Notes: generated from the sequence alone by a model not told the origin. Shown: positions 32,957 to 44,945, numbered from the stretch's first letter. The stretch is 64,000 nucleotides of DNA from Branchiostoma floridae (GCF_000003815.2 NC_049980.1:14240405-14304404), one strand, 5' to 3'. Numbers and translations: made by a program.

Positions 32957-35900
32957 TTACAGGAAGTAGTGTACCCAGAATACTACACAAAATACCAGGA
33001 ATAGACCAGGAATAAGAATTCTTGTCGCCCGGTCTATTTTCCTGGCCAGACGTGCAGGCCTCGGTGAGAACAGTTGTGGGAGAGGCGGTGGTGGGCCGGT
33101 CTGGGTGCCGGGCAGCCGGAACCGGACAGTCCGCTGGGGCGGCGGAGGGAGGTACTGCAGCAGGTAGTAAGGACGGCAGAAACGGGCCCGCGGGATGCTG
33201 ACTTTGGGCTGGACAAGCTGCCTCTTCCAGGACTCCTGTAAACATCAAGTTGAATTAACTAGTCAATGGCTTCAACTGCACATGCGAAAGGTCAAAAGTG
33301 AACGCTCCTAACCTGTCGACAGTTTTTGTTTTGATACATCATGATACGGATGTGTTTTGCGTGTGTCTCAGAAGCTTTTATCTTTGAAATATCCTCCACA
33401 ATACATTAATGTATCACACCGAACATGCTGGTAATTCAAGCTGTAAACTATTTTTCTTCTCCCGCTGTACAGCACCAGTAGGAACTGTCATGTGCAATCA
33501 GAATTTAGGTGAGTTAAGCATATCAAGCAATGAAGCGTCACTGAAAATCTGAACGAAAACAAACCTTTGCTAGGCCGGTGTAGTGGATGTAGTAGGCCAC
33601 GGCTGTCTCCAACAGTCCACAGAACACCGCCATCAGGCAACCGGCCATCCACACGTCTATGGCACGGGTGTAGGAAATCTAACATACATGGAGATGGACA
33701 ACGATCAACGATTCATGTCGTCAAAAACTAGAAACAAGTCAAAACAAAAAAGATTATTCATCAGCTATGAACTGAATTATATGAAGCTATTAAGGAATAA
33801 CAACCCTGAAACCGAAACAGGGACTGACACTGACTGCCAAGCACCTTTCATCTGTTGCCGAAGCCAAATATCCGTTCAGGTCACCTGATTAAAGCTTCTA
33901 GTCATTTCCAGAAGGACAAAAAGGCTGATCTAAAGCTTTACGGTAAACGCTTTACTCTATGTACAAAAATATTGTGTAGAATCTCTCTATCTGGTTTAGC
34001 TGATTTCTATGTTGCCTGCTCCCTTCTATTACATACGGAATGAATCTGGATACAAATGAATGTGCAACGTACAAACTCCATTGGGTGCTTCAAGTCTGCT
34101 CCCATCACGATTGTTAGCAAGGCAGAGGCGCCGAGAGAGACCCGCCCGATCACCGCGGCAGTCTGAAACCCCATCCACGGACTCATCCAGGACAGCACGA
34201 CGACCATGAGGGTGGGCACGAACGTCCTGAACACGTACAGCCAGATCCGCCGGGACAGGGACAGTTTGATCGTCAGGGTTGTGAAGGAGTTAACCGCTAG
34301 AGAGCAAAGTTACACGGTCAGCAGCCAGTGCCTGTAATGTCTTCAGTCCTAGGAAACTTTGATTAAAGTTATTACAGCCCTGAAAAAGTAGGGCCGGCAG
34401 GCATGGAGTTTGCTTCTTCAATGAGGTTAACCTCCTTGGTATCTTATCTACTTCATCCTAGATTCCGACCGAAGTGATCCAACAAATTACAATTAACGAT
34501 GTTAAACTGAAATGCAATAATGACGCGTATTTTCAACTTCATATTGTAAAAACAATAAAAAGACGTACAATGTTTATTATATATCCTTGCATCAAGTATT
34601 CTACGCCTTAATCTGTTCACAGGGTGGAATACAAGATGTTGTAAGAACAGTCGCAGTACTACTTGTAATTCCATCACTCAGGTGTTCGTTGCCAGCGGCA
34701 ATTAGAATAATAATAATGACAATAATGATAGTAACTATAATAGTAGTAATAATAATAATAATGATGATGATAATATAGTCCATTCCGAGATACCACGAGG
34801 GTTTTTAGACAATAATTGTAATAAGTTGGAATTCTTTTGAATAAAATAATATCTAAGCCCCAACAGCTATGATTTTTTTTTCAGAAAAGTTAATATGGAA
34901 TTTCGAATCTATTTGAATTTCTTTTAATACTTTGGAAACATTTTGAAAGAGATCACACAAAAATCTCTTTATTTACAATAATTTTCAGACATCTGCAGGA
35001 TTCTTTCACTTTTAGAAATATTTCCAAAAAATGGTAAACCTTGCCAAATGGTAGAATTCATTTATTGTCCCACAAAAGTTAGCCCCTTTTGTATGCCCGG
35101 TATTTTTTTTTAGATTTCACTGATGGGCACTGGTGGGTCCTTTGTGGTAGGCCATTGACATGGCACCCAATCATACTTTGCAAGGATGTGTGAATTGCTG
35201 TCTTCCTAGCCCACTGACCCAATATTACAAAAATGGTAAAAAAGTGTAAATAATGTCAAAATGCTGTTACCATTGTTAACAAACTGTTAGAAGTATTCTG
35301 TTCCACATCGTGAATATTTCAAACGTTCTACAGATCGGGGAAAATATTTAGAAAGTTCAAATAGCATTCAAAATATTCCAAAGCGTAAAATCTCCTGGAC
35401 ATATAATTGAAAACAATTGAAAACATTTGTCAATGATGACAATGGCAACCCTCGCGGTGACTTGGAACCGACTAAATGGCCTACCACACCACATGATGAT
35501 GATATTAATACTAACAATAATAATAGCAGGATTTATCTAGGGTCGGTCGGAGGCACAACGTTTTACTAGCCCCTATGGTAACAGTAAACAAACGCCAAAC
35601 ACTCACATACGCAAGGTGAAAACTTGGCGTGACTTTTAAGACTTAAAAAAAGTACCTACTTGGACCCGGGTCTCCGCAGATGTCCGTGTGATGACTACAG
35701 TTGCCCACGTGGTGACCACAATCCCCACATGTGGAACAGTTCAGGAAGGCCGACAGCATACAGTGTTCTACGTCATAGGTACACGCCTCACGGAAGTATG
35801 GGCAAATAACATCTGTGACAACATACAACGTAAAACTAAAAATTTAGAAATTAAGAAAACACGAAAGAGCAATGTTTTTCCCACACCACAGTGTGAGTGC

Positions 35901-38900
35901 ATGGTGACCATGATGTTTGTGATGGGCAAGAGCCAAGACCAAGACGGTGGTTGTCTTGCTCTTGCAGTCCCTAGCATGAGTAAATCGAGCTAGCTTCTAT
36001 TGGTGTTCTACTACTGGTCAGGCTCCAAGCTTGATGACCAACGTCCTCTAAGATAGTAGAATTGGAAATATCCTAATCCTTTATACATAGAGCGTAGAGA
36101 GCCTTTTGTCAGACTGAGAACTGTTTGTTTGAGTTGAAGGCTGTGAGAACTGGTTTCCAAAGTGACAAAGAATTCTGATCTACTATTGGACTGACTTTCA
36201 TAGTACTAAACAAATCATGCGTTGTTCTGGGAATCTCGAGAAGGAGGCCCAATGAGCCCCCAACAGCGAGAGATTTTGTGCCACAAGTTATAGTAATGGA
36301 CTGTTCCATCAAAAAATTAGATAGCTATGCAAACTGTCTCCTAACGTTTTCATCAGATGCCGGTATAAGTGGACCTGTCAACGACATACATTACATTTTT
36401 GTTTGAACGACAGATGCTATCCAAAAGTTGCGAGGTCTCACAAGTATAGACACTGTAGATCATTGTATTGAACACCCGCTCACCGTTGCTGTCATTGGCA
36501 AAGAACGTGCTGTAGGTGGATTCAACAGTTGCCCCCATCAACCTGAACTGTGAGACAACATTGCTGGCGTCGGATGAGATGGGTGCAATTTTGCTCTGCG
36601 CTGACGATACCAGTGTAAACCGCACTCCGTTGTCTGCGATCAGAAATACAAAACATGAAAGCATTCATTTAAAATGTACATGTGGAAACTTTCAGAAAGG
36701 GATTGTCAACAACTACCAGGATCCAACATTCATACAAATCCAAGGAAAGGATCTTGAGTTATGGGTCCTAGCACACATACACAACCAAGAGAACCTGCTG
36801 TCATAAGGTAAAAAGAGAGCCAACCAGAAAGCACAACAAACCTACATGCATGTAGTTGAACAGGGCACTCCTGGTCATCGAATGGGTAGCTATGTAAATC
36901 CACATTACATCGCACCTTCAGTACCTTTCTGCAATGATATAACCAACACTCATATACATGAGCAAAGGCTGAAGATCTTCAGTTTCACATAAGGTAAGTC
37001 AAGTCTACACTCATGACAACTTCTACAAGTCAAGTACGCGACATATTTACCCTCTTTTGGTATGGTATTTCCTTGTCGCCATTTTCGAGGAAATGAACAG
37101 CATCTCTTTTTTCGAAATGAAGCGAAAATCGATCTGAGTGTAGATGTCATCCATAGGATTTATTCATTGACGTTGTGGCCTAGGCAGAATCACAGCACTC
37201 ATAGAAGGCGTGCATCTATATCTTAGACACTTACGTCATCTGAAAGAAAATGAAACCCGAGCTGTGCAGCCACATCTTCAGTGACACGTCCAGCTCCTCC
37301 ACGGCACCGGTACTCGGGTGGACCCTCGGCTTGGTGATCCCCTCAGTTCTCCTGACTTTGTTCCCGAACATCAGGGCGGGAGACCAGAGGAGGGTTGCCG
37401 GTAGCGGCATCCAGCCTGACGGTACCGCCCCGGTCAGACGGTCATCAACCCAGGCTAGATTGTACTCCACCGTCATGGAGAGATTCTAAAAACAAATTAA
37501 TGTTTTATCAGTGATACTGTAACCTTGTAATGTTTCGGTCGTTCTATGTCGGGGTGACCAATTCACCAACTTAATACCGATGTTTCTAACTGTACATGTA
37601 AAGTATTTGTAAAAAGCTCTTTCGCGAACTTAGAATCTTCATTTTTCCCTACTGCGAAACTATATCATTGCGAATGTGCAAAACATTATCAAGTTGCTAA
37701 ATATTGCATGGCACCAGGAGTCCATTAAGTGTCTATCACCATATACAGTCAGTTGAAATCGTTGTATCACAAAAAAAGATTTCTCTAAAGTAATATAACT
37801 ATACCTTACCGCATTCTCCTCTGAGAGCCAGTCAACTCGTTTGATGTAGACACCTGTTGCAACGTCAAACCATTTACCTGTTAATGACAGAATCATTAAT
37901 GAACTGTTGTTAACTTGACAGAATGTTCATCTAAACAGAATAGATCTTGCTATACGTTGTGCCACCTTTTCGTCTCTGCCAGCGCTAAATGTTCGGTAGG
38001 ATTTACTCGTCACATGTAAGTATATACTTTATTATTCACGGTGGTCAAATACGGGCTCAAAATCTCCCATGTCTAGCCGAATTCGAACCTTTTTCCATGA
38101 TGTTCCATTTGACGTATATAATTCGAACCGAACCCGTGTTCTATTTAGGTCATCTGCGGTCATTGCAGGTAAAACCGTGCTTTCTGGCATTTCCCCCCTA
38201 ACTAACTTGAATCAGGCGAAAAACATAGTTTTTAACCAATATAAACAATTTTCTGGACAGTACATCTATGCTTTCACTTTGTTTGTGACCTGTAATATGT
38301 AACGAAGCTACTGACGTTTTTGTTGGTGACCTTGAATATCATAAGTGTTGTTTACACCGGTGTGACAGCGATCTCACCCCCCCGGCGATCTCGCCCCCCC
38401 GGGGGGCGAGATCACTAGCGTTTTCGCCCCTCTTTAGCGTTTTCGCCCCCCCCCCCCCCAGAGCAGCTGGCTACTACATATTACAGGTGCGCTACCTGGT
38501 ACTATACTGCACCTGGGGAGTAACGTATATGGTGTGTTACCTGGTACCTATATGGCACCTTATTACCGTACCGTAAGATGTCATACCTCGAAAGTCGATA
38601 TTATATTGTTCGGTGGAAACATGACATTGAAATGAAAAAAGGCAATTTTTGCAGCTGAGGTGGCATAAAACAGTGCTACTGCGAACGTATAAATCAACAC
38701 CATCTATGGTACGGAATACGTCAGCTATATGTTTTCAATTTGTCACAGTGTTTTCTTTCTTGTGCTGGAAACATTTCCAAAGCACTAACAAAAACACACG
38801 TGAATAATAGTTTCTCATTATAAACACTATCTACGCGCAAGTTGATATAGCTGTTGCTAAATGCTACACAAACACTGGTAAAGTACCTGTCTTAAGAAAC

Positions 38901-41900
38901 ACGGGTAAAAGCATCATTTCCTAAATACTAGAAAAAACAGTAATGTTGGAGGTGAAGATATCCATTGGCCAGGTGCATATACCAAAATGTGCGTTATTCT
39001 AATTAATACCTAATATTTGCATAATTATTAAAGACATTACATAGTTCTTTTGTGGTCACTTCATTGTAGAGACTTCATATTGGAGATATATAGGTTGCTT
39101 GAGGACAGGTGAATACAATGAAATACATCTTATGTCAAGACTCAGGTATATGCAATAATGGGATTTACAAGGGACCAAACCCTCCTTGTCTGAAACAAGT
39201 TCAACTATCTTATTACCATGTAATTACGTTAATATTGATACTATGAATGGAGTTATGTATCAAACTCGTGTACTTATATCATTCTGAAACTACATTTTGT
39301 GATTTATACCAATCAACTTCTAAAATGTCATGTAAACCCATTTGGGGGGGGGGCGAAATCGCTAAAGGGGGCGAGGTAGGGGGGCGAGATCACTAGCCGG
39401 GGAGGGCGAGATCGCTAGTGATTTCGCCCCGGGGGGGCGAGATCGCTAGTGATTTCGCCCCCGGGGGGGCGAGATCACGGGGGGGCGAGAACGCTGTCAC
39501 ACCGGTATCAATTACACCCTCCCGCTCTCCGTGCGGCATGACATGCGTGTAAACATCGTTTAAGATCTCCACCAAGAAGAGTCCAACATAACTCATTGAC
39601 GGCTCAAAATGAACGTAACGGTTTTCCCGAGATTTCTGTTTTTGGGATTTTAAAAAAATGCCTTAGATTTTGAATTATTGGTAATTAAGTGCGAAAAATG
39701 CCATTTTTACGCATATTTTTGACTGTAACTTTGCTTAAAATTAAAAATAAAAAAATCCCCAAAACAGAAAGTTTTATTTGCCTCTCAGATGACGAAAAAT
39801 ATAAAAATCGAGAATTTGCCATGGCACTTGCGGCCCATCTTATCAAGAGTATGGTCGAATTGAAGGCCTTCCTTGAAACAAAAAATGATCGTCTTTGGAA
39901 GCAAAATCGAAACAAAACAACTATCTCAATTCAAACGGGAAGATTCAAACTATCTAAAATTGCGAATTTAATCTTATTTTGAATACATTTTCCTTGTCAT
40001 AACATCTTGTTTATTTTGAAATATTTTACGGTTAGCAAATAGTAGGCCTCTTGTAACCCGATACTCTGTCGAACTCGCATAGCAACGGGAAAGAATACCC
40101 TAGCAACCGACCGCCGTGATTGTACATTTATGTAACGTAGTAGATTAATACCAATATTTTGGACAATGATTTATTAGCACAGTACCAACACACCTCTCTA
40201 ACAATGTGAGGAATTGGTGGAATTTTTTACTTGACAAATTTCTTGTCTATTTTCTTTATTTGTTTGTATTTTTTGTTTACCGTCTTTTCGAGGACTCTCG
40301 TTCTTATCGTATCCAGGAGGTAGGGACTCGCCATTCTTCCACTTGAGGAAGTCCCCCCAGCTAGCGGAGTCCGTGACACCAATGCCGCCCGAGGCGAAGG
40401 CAGCAGCCATGTTTTGCGCCGATATGGTTGTTGTTGTGGGAGGGGGTGGGGTTGTTGTCGGCGGGGGTGTTGTTGTAGGAGGCTTATAACAGATAGACTC
40501 TTCCTGTATTTCCCCTAGAAATAAATGTCGATTGAACGGTATGATAGAACTGTTGTAAATCTGAATGTAAAGTTTGTTATTCCGTTTCCAAAAAGATTAT
40601 TCCAACGGAAACACAATTCGAATTTGATAGACTTTTGAAACCTTCAGACATTTTGATAGTTGATCTTTCGAACAGCGAATCAAAGCCTACGTCATCAGGA
40701 GTTCAAGAGCGGCAGACGTTGGGGACATGCATTGAATAGAATCGAAGAGAAATTCACAATATCATAAAAGAAGAAAAGAAGGAATTTACGAAAACTAGAA
40801 GAATGTTTCACGGAGGTATGAGATCTTCGGTTTCTTGTTTATCTCAGACGTACAGCGTCAGGTCTCACCTACACACTCGCAGATAGAGCGCTCATTGCTA
40901 GTGCAATCTCTGTCCTCGTATCCGTCACCCTTCTTTATTCTGACGCAGTTTCTATCGCCCGGGTCTCCATCCTTCCATGATAGGTATGGCTCCGTATTAT
41001 CATCACAGTACCGAAACTCAAATGTAGTACCCTCTCTCTTCCTCCTCCTCCTATCGCTACTCTCTTGCTCACCACCACCATCACTACCCTCAGTCACAAC
41101 CTACAGGACATACCAAGCAAACATTGGATGAGTACAAGAGTGTGAAGAATGTGTATCCAAATTGAGCCGTGTGCTGATTTGCTTTGAGTTCCCACATATC
41201 TCAATTCCCTTACACGTAAGATTACTCTAAAGACTTGTGTAATACATTTCTTACACATTGTAATAAATTGCAAAATAGAGACACAGTGGCTGTCTCTCTG
41301 TCATTTTGGAATGAACTGACACGAACCTCGACTTTCCTAATCCCGATCCACACATCTTTGTCCAACTCATCGTCCGCTAACCGCATGAGAATGTTAAACT
41401 CTGCTTCATCGTTTGCCATCGCAAGATGTCCTCCCTTGGACAGACAGTTCTGCTCAGCTTCCGCGTGTCTTTTGTCTTCGTCGACCAGGAGGTACATCGA
41501 TGGGGAGTTGTAGTAAGAGGCCCAGCCATCGCTGGCCATGCAAGGTTGGTCTGCAGTATAGCAAAACCAATTCTCAAGTCAAGACACATCCATCAACAAA
41601 AAAGTTTGAAAACTTAAATTTGATCAATCACCAGTTCACCATTACTTATCAATTGTCTAGTATACTTATCATTGAAAATCTCATGTATTACCCTTTAAAC
41701 GATGCCAACATAGTGTCCGACCCACTAAAGAAATATTAATACTTATGATCTTTATTGCACGTTCATGCCCGTGGGCTTATTGCAAACAAAGTTTTTTAAG
41801 TGTAGTCATGACAATCAAGGAATCACTTTGAAGTACAATGTATTTTCAGTAATATAACACATTATGCTAATCATTAAAAACAAACGACATAGGATCAAGG

Positions 41901-43250
41901 GAAATTTTCCCTACCTATGGACTCACTTGTTAGATACAACTCGAGGTTGTACGATCATAACAAAAACAGATCATCATGATAAAGCAACAAACAAGTCTTC
42001 CTATGATATGATATGTAATGTAACGCAACAAGCAAAGTTATCACACACCAGTGACTCTGCTGGTATCATTGAACAGATCACTGCAGATGTCTGTTCCAAT
42101 TCTCTGACTGATAAGGACCTTGTCTGGCTGCTTTGTCTCTCTTCAAATGACACTCCCTTTCTGCCACGCTACATTCGGCAACCAGCTATTATCTACACGC
42201 TACATTAACCAACCTGCAATAAATACACGTTACAACAACCTACCCACAATAGGTTACGCCATTAAGTTTAACCTCGGTGACATTATGTTGCAAATGATGT
42301 AAGCATTAATGGTTTACGATTATTGCCCACAAAGTGTGTGTATGTATCATAACTACAATTTACTTTATGGTCTTCCATAGCTTCTTTTTAAGTCATAGTT
42401 CTAGCGTCCTTTTGTTTAGTCGATATGAAGTATTTTCTGTCATTTGCATTGAAATGTGAAAAATGCTGTCGGCGGCAGGCGACGTATTTATGAGCCAAAT
42501 TACGAGTAACATAATTGCTTTCTTCATTTTCCCACAACACGTATTACGAGGAATAGTATCGGTTGATGGCTTAGAAGAAACAGCAGCCGTGGGGGGAATT
42601 AGATGATTGTCGCCTGAGACTGTGCCCACGACCATTTACTTTACGTCTTGTGCAGTTTAGTGTCTTATGTATCATACTTTTTGTTCCCGATAGCTGCCCG
42701 GCCGGGCCACGGTTTGGAAATATGACGTGAGCCTGTTAAGGCTAAGTCTACCTAAATATTTTCAGTTAGCCAATAAATTTACCCGATGATTACATGTCTC
42801 TGCATCTCTGTTGTTCCAAAACCTACCGTATATAGCTACAGATAGTAATTAGTACCAATTAATGTCCCAATACCTCAACTGGTACGGTAGCAGCCTACAG
42901 CGGAGCTCCTTGTTCTGTTACACTTGCTAAATTATATTCAAACTGGGAGACACCGGTTCTATCCAGGGTAGGGGCATCTTGCTTGGGCCTGCTCCCGAAA
43001 ATGGGGGTCCTGTGTTTGAGGAGGTGCGACACCTCTCTGTGAAATATACCCTGCTACTGAAACAGCAATGTAACTCGCTGTCGGTCTGAACGAATACTAG
43101 CTTACTGTCTCAAAGAATGCATGTGAAGAAGACATGTTCTTAGCGCTAGCGCCATTTACCTGCCGACGGTGTAGTATTATTTCCACTGCCAAGCACGGTC
43201 CCGCACAGGAAGAAGCCCAGCAGCCCTTGAAGGGAAAGTAACAGCTTCAT
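32957..43250 (-). CDS. C-type lectin / Cys-loop ligand-gated ion channel fusion, 12 exons
   Basis: Exons in transcript order: 43250-43160, 41550-41327, 41100-40869, 40514-40281, 37877-37810, 37485-37235, 36928-36846, 36633-36484, 35812-35660, 34296-34073, 33678-33565, 33235-32957. Phases match at all eleven junctions, giving 700 residues. A signal peptide (MKLLLSLQGLLGFF) is preceded by an in-frame stop 27 bases upstream of the ATG. The C-type lectin domain (31-182) has WIGI, NCVRI and SICEC, with an Arg-rich insert. A Thr/Pro stalk follows. The channel domain starts GYDKNESPRKDG, with WVDDRL and a Cys-loop C-x13-C containing PFD. An eight-Cys module (445-495) sits where loop C belongs. Then come M1 (WLYVFRTFVPTLMVVVLSW), M2 (GRVSLGASALLTIV), M3 (AIDVWMAGCLMAVF), a cytoplasmic loop of about 60 residues, and M4 (ILIPGLFLVFCVVFWVHYFL) ending at the stop. 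Ligand and ion are unknown. Confidence 0.85.
34708..34772. repeat. AAT/ATG trinucleotide microsatellite
   Basis: Interrupted ATAATAATGACAATAATGA ... AATAATAATAATGATGATGA lies in an intron of the fusion receptor. Open frames across it are repeat artefacts. Confidence 0.85.
35660..35812 (-). other. cysteine/histidine-rich exon of the fusion receptor
   Basis: This 153-base exon is in phase with both neighbours (G/AT in, A/CG out) and has good AG and GTAGGT sites. It encodes about 51 residues with eight cysteines and several histidines (CPYFREAC, EHC, NCSTCGDCGHH, NCSHHTDIC). The preceding exon ends in the beta-9-like strand (SQFRLMGATVEST). The following exon starts in the beta-10-like strand (SFTTLTIKLSLSRR). 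The module therefore replaces loop C, the flap that closes over agonist in Cys-loop receptors. The cysteine pattern is not one I can assign to a named family. Confidence 0.8.
38356..39506. mobile_element. 1.15-kb inverted-repeat element with G/C-run termini
   Basis: The outer ends ACCGGTGTGACAGCGATCTC and GAGAACGCTGTCACACCGGT are inverted repeats. Just inside them both sides carry arrays of GGCGAGATC(A/G)CTAG, GATTTCGCCCC and long C or G runs. The centre (about 38470-39340) is AT-rich and non-coding. It sits in intron 4 of the fusion receptor, between the stalk exon and the rest of the channel domain. It is read as a non-autonomous DNA transposon; no transposase seen. Confidence 0.7.
41560..43159. 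other. intron 1 of the fusion receptor
   Basis: This 1.6-kb intron separates the signal-peptide exon from the lectin exons. I see no second gene or exon in it on either strand. The open stretch 41864-42208 on the plus strand has no recognisable features. Confidence 0.5.
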
Positions 43251-44476
43251 TTTGTGCCTCAGCCTTTTAGCGAACTACGGTGGCCTTGATCATGGAGGGA
43301 ACTGAACTATCATCTTTTTGGTCTAGAAGGGATGGTTGGGTCTTAAATAATAGATGAAAGCAATTTGGGCGCGGTTTTGTGAGAGTACTCCTAGTTCTGA
43401 ATCACCTATCAAACCATGTGACTTTAACGGTCTCATGGGACTTTGCCAAATCGTGACATCCATCCGCAAACTGGCGCAAATAAGCGCCAATTGGTCGCCT
43501 GTAACTGCGATTTTTGGATTAAGAAAATCGCAATTCAAATACGTCGCCAATGGGTCCAGGTAGGCGTAATTTATATACTTTATAATTGAAAAACCGTCTA
43601 TCACCTCTTTTTGATGCATTTTTTATCACTGTACATGTATATTTGTTTTGAATCCGGTGGCAATACTGCGATTTCCAACTACCTGCTCATCTGGGCTTCA
43701 TACGCAAACATGATGCGTCTCACGTAAAGGTGGGGTCACACCTGCGTATATATTTGAGTCCGTATGAGGCGCGTATGGGAGTATTTGCCTCCACCAGGCT
43801 CCACAGGTCGTTGTAAAAATAATAGGCATGTGTGACCCCACCTTAAGTGTGACCGCAATGCCAAAGGAAAATTGGCACAAATTCGGTGCATTATTTTAGC
43901 GCGGTGCAGTGAGATAAACCTTGTTTGATAAACTTGTGTGGTCACTTGATCTCCTGAGACTCTGAATAATAGTCCATCCGTATTTTTTAACAGTAACAGT
44001 ATTTTGGTTCTCCTAGTCTTGTTTCTTACTTTCGTACTTTACTGGTGTTTACACATTCAAGATGGGCGCAGGTTAACTTTTACCCTAACCTCTGAATACA
44101 TGGGTTTGGTACAATACATGTACATGCTATCCAGGTCTCGCGTCACTATGTAGTCCTAGTGAAATGACAAATATAAATCAAGTATGACCCAGTTGTAGCC
44201 AGCGCTGTTGACATGTAGTCTCTACCAGACTCCCGCCTGGTCGAGTAGTAATAGGGAAATTTGGCCAAGTTAGGAATAAAAGCCTAGTAGGAGTTAATTG
44301 GCCTAGGAGTTAACTGATCTCGCTGGATAGACTGACTGAAACCTGAAAAACTTATTTGTCTCTATTTGGCCAAATTCTTCTTTTTTGTCCAGCTGACACG
44401 TCTGCCTGGAGACTAGTTGACATGCCTTCACTCCCTTGGTGGACAAGAAGTACTAGCATATGAATGAATGAATCTA
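43251..44476. other. 5' flank of the fusion receptor gene
   Basis: The promoter of the minus-strand receptor should lie here. I see no strong TATA box. It includes one MITE (43727-43844) about 480 bp upstream of the start codon. Otherwise there is no gene. Confidence 0.4.
43727..43844. mobile_element. 118-bp MITE with AAGGTGGGGTCACAC termini
   Basis: The left AAAGGTGGGGTCACACCTG and the right CATGTGTGACCCCACCTTAA are near-perfect inverted repeats of about 17 bp. The small size and lack of coding sequence fit a MITE. The GTGTGACCCCACC ends could form a long hairpin in a transcript. Confidence 0.8.
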
Positions 44477-44575
44477 CTATCTTTCCTGCGCTGTGATTGG
44501 CGATGCCTATATTAGGCGAAGACCCAATCCCATATAAAGGCAGGATAGACTATTCACATGCAGTTTGACGGACTC
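44477..44575 (+). promoter_or_regulatory. 99-bp promoter-like direct repeat, copy 1
   Basis: The segment is the same as 50727-50825 as far as I can compare by eye. It contains GTGATTGGCGATG (an inverted CCAAT box), ACCCAATCCCATATAAAGGC (CCAAT plus TATA) and GCAGTTTGACGGACTC downstream where a start site should fall. Weaker similarity continues for about 30 bp after each copy. It could be a terminal repeat of a retrotransposon or a duplicated promoter driving the plus strand. Confidence 0.6.
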
Positions 44576-44945
44576 CTCCCCACAGCCGGTTCGTCGACGC
44601 CATGGCTACGGAAACACAGAAGATCCACAGAAAGACCGCCAGCAGGTTTTCGGGGTGTAGAAGAGAGACCGAGTATTTACCTCGTTTGCGTTTACAGGGA
44701 GTATAGAATTCGAAGATTGCCCTTTTAGTGTCATGAAGATTTCGTATTTTATTTTGCTTTGTGAAACTGCGAGAAGTTGTTGCTGTGTAGGGACGAATGT
44801 GAGTTGTCTGCGTTTTGCACGTGTATCGCTCTTTGTCATGCTGAGGTCCGTTCTTCTCGCAGACACTGGCGTGCCGGGCATTATGTATGGGTTATGGAAG
44901 AAAGCATGCCTCACTGCGAGAATAGACGCTTATTTTGGGCGTTTG

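Noticed and set aside
34107..34109. Earlier donor (ATC/GTGATG) for the M2 exon of the channel
   Set aside because: It is in phase but would delete the M2-M3 loop. The donor at 34072 (TTT/GTACGT) gives a loop of normal length joined to SYTRAIDVW.
39689..39982. Small plus-strand ORF of 97 codons in the receptor intron
   Set aside because: It has a Lys-rich AT composition, no recognisable domain and no splice links. The antisense is equally open, so it is probably chance or element debris.
32957..43250. Interpretation as two separate genes (secreted lectin, then channel)
   Set aside because: The lectin exons lack a stop or terminal exon, and the stalk exon joins both sides in phase. The channel start would have no signal peptide. 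Two genes would require ignoring five compatible junctions, though transcripts must confirm it.
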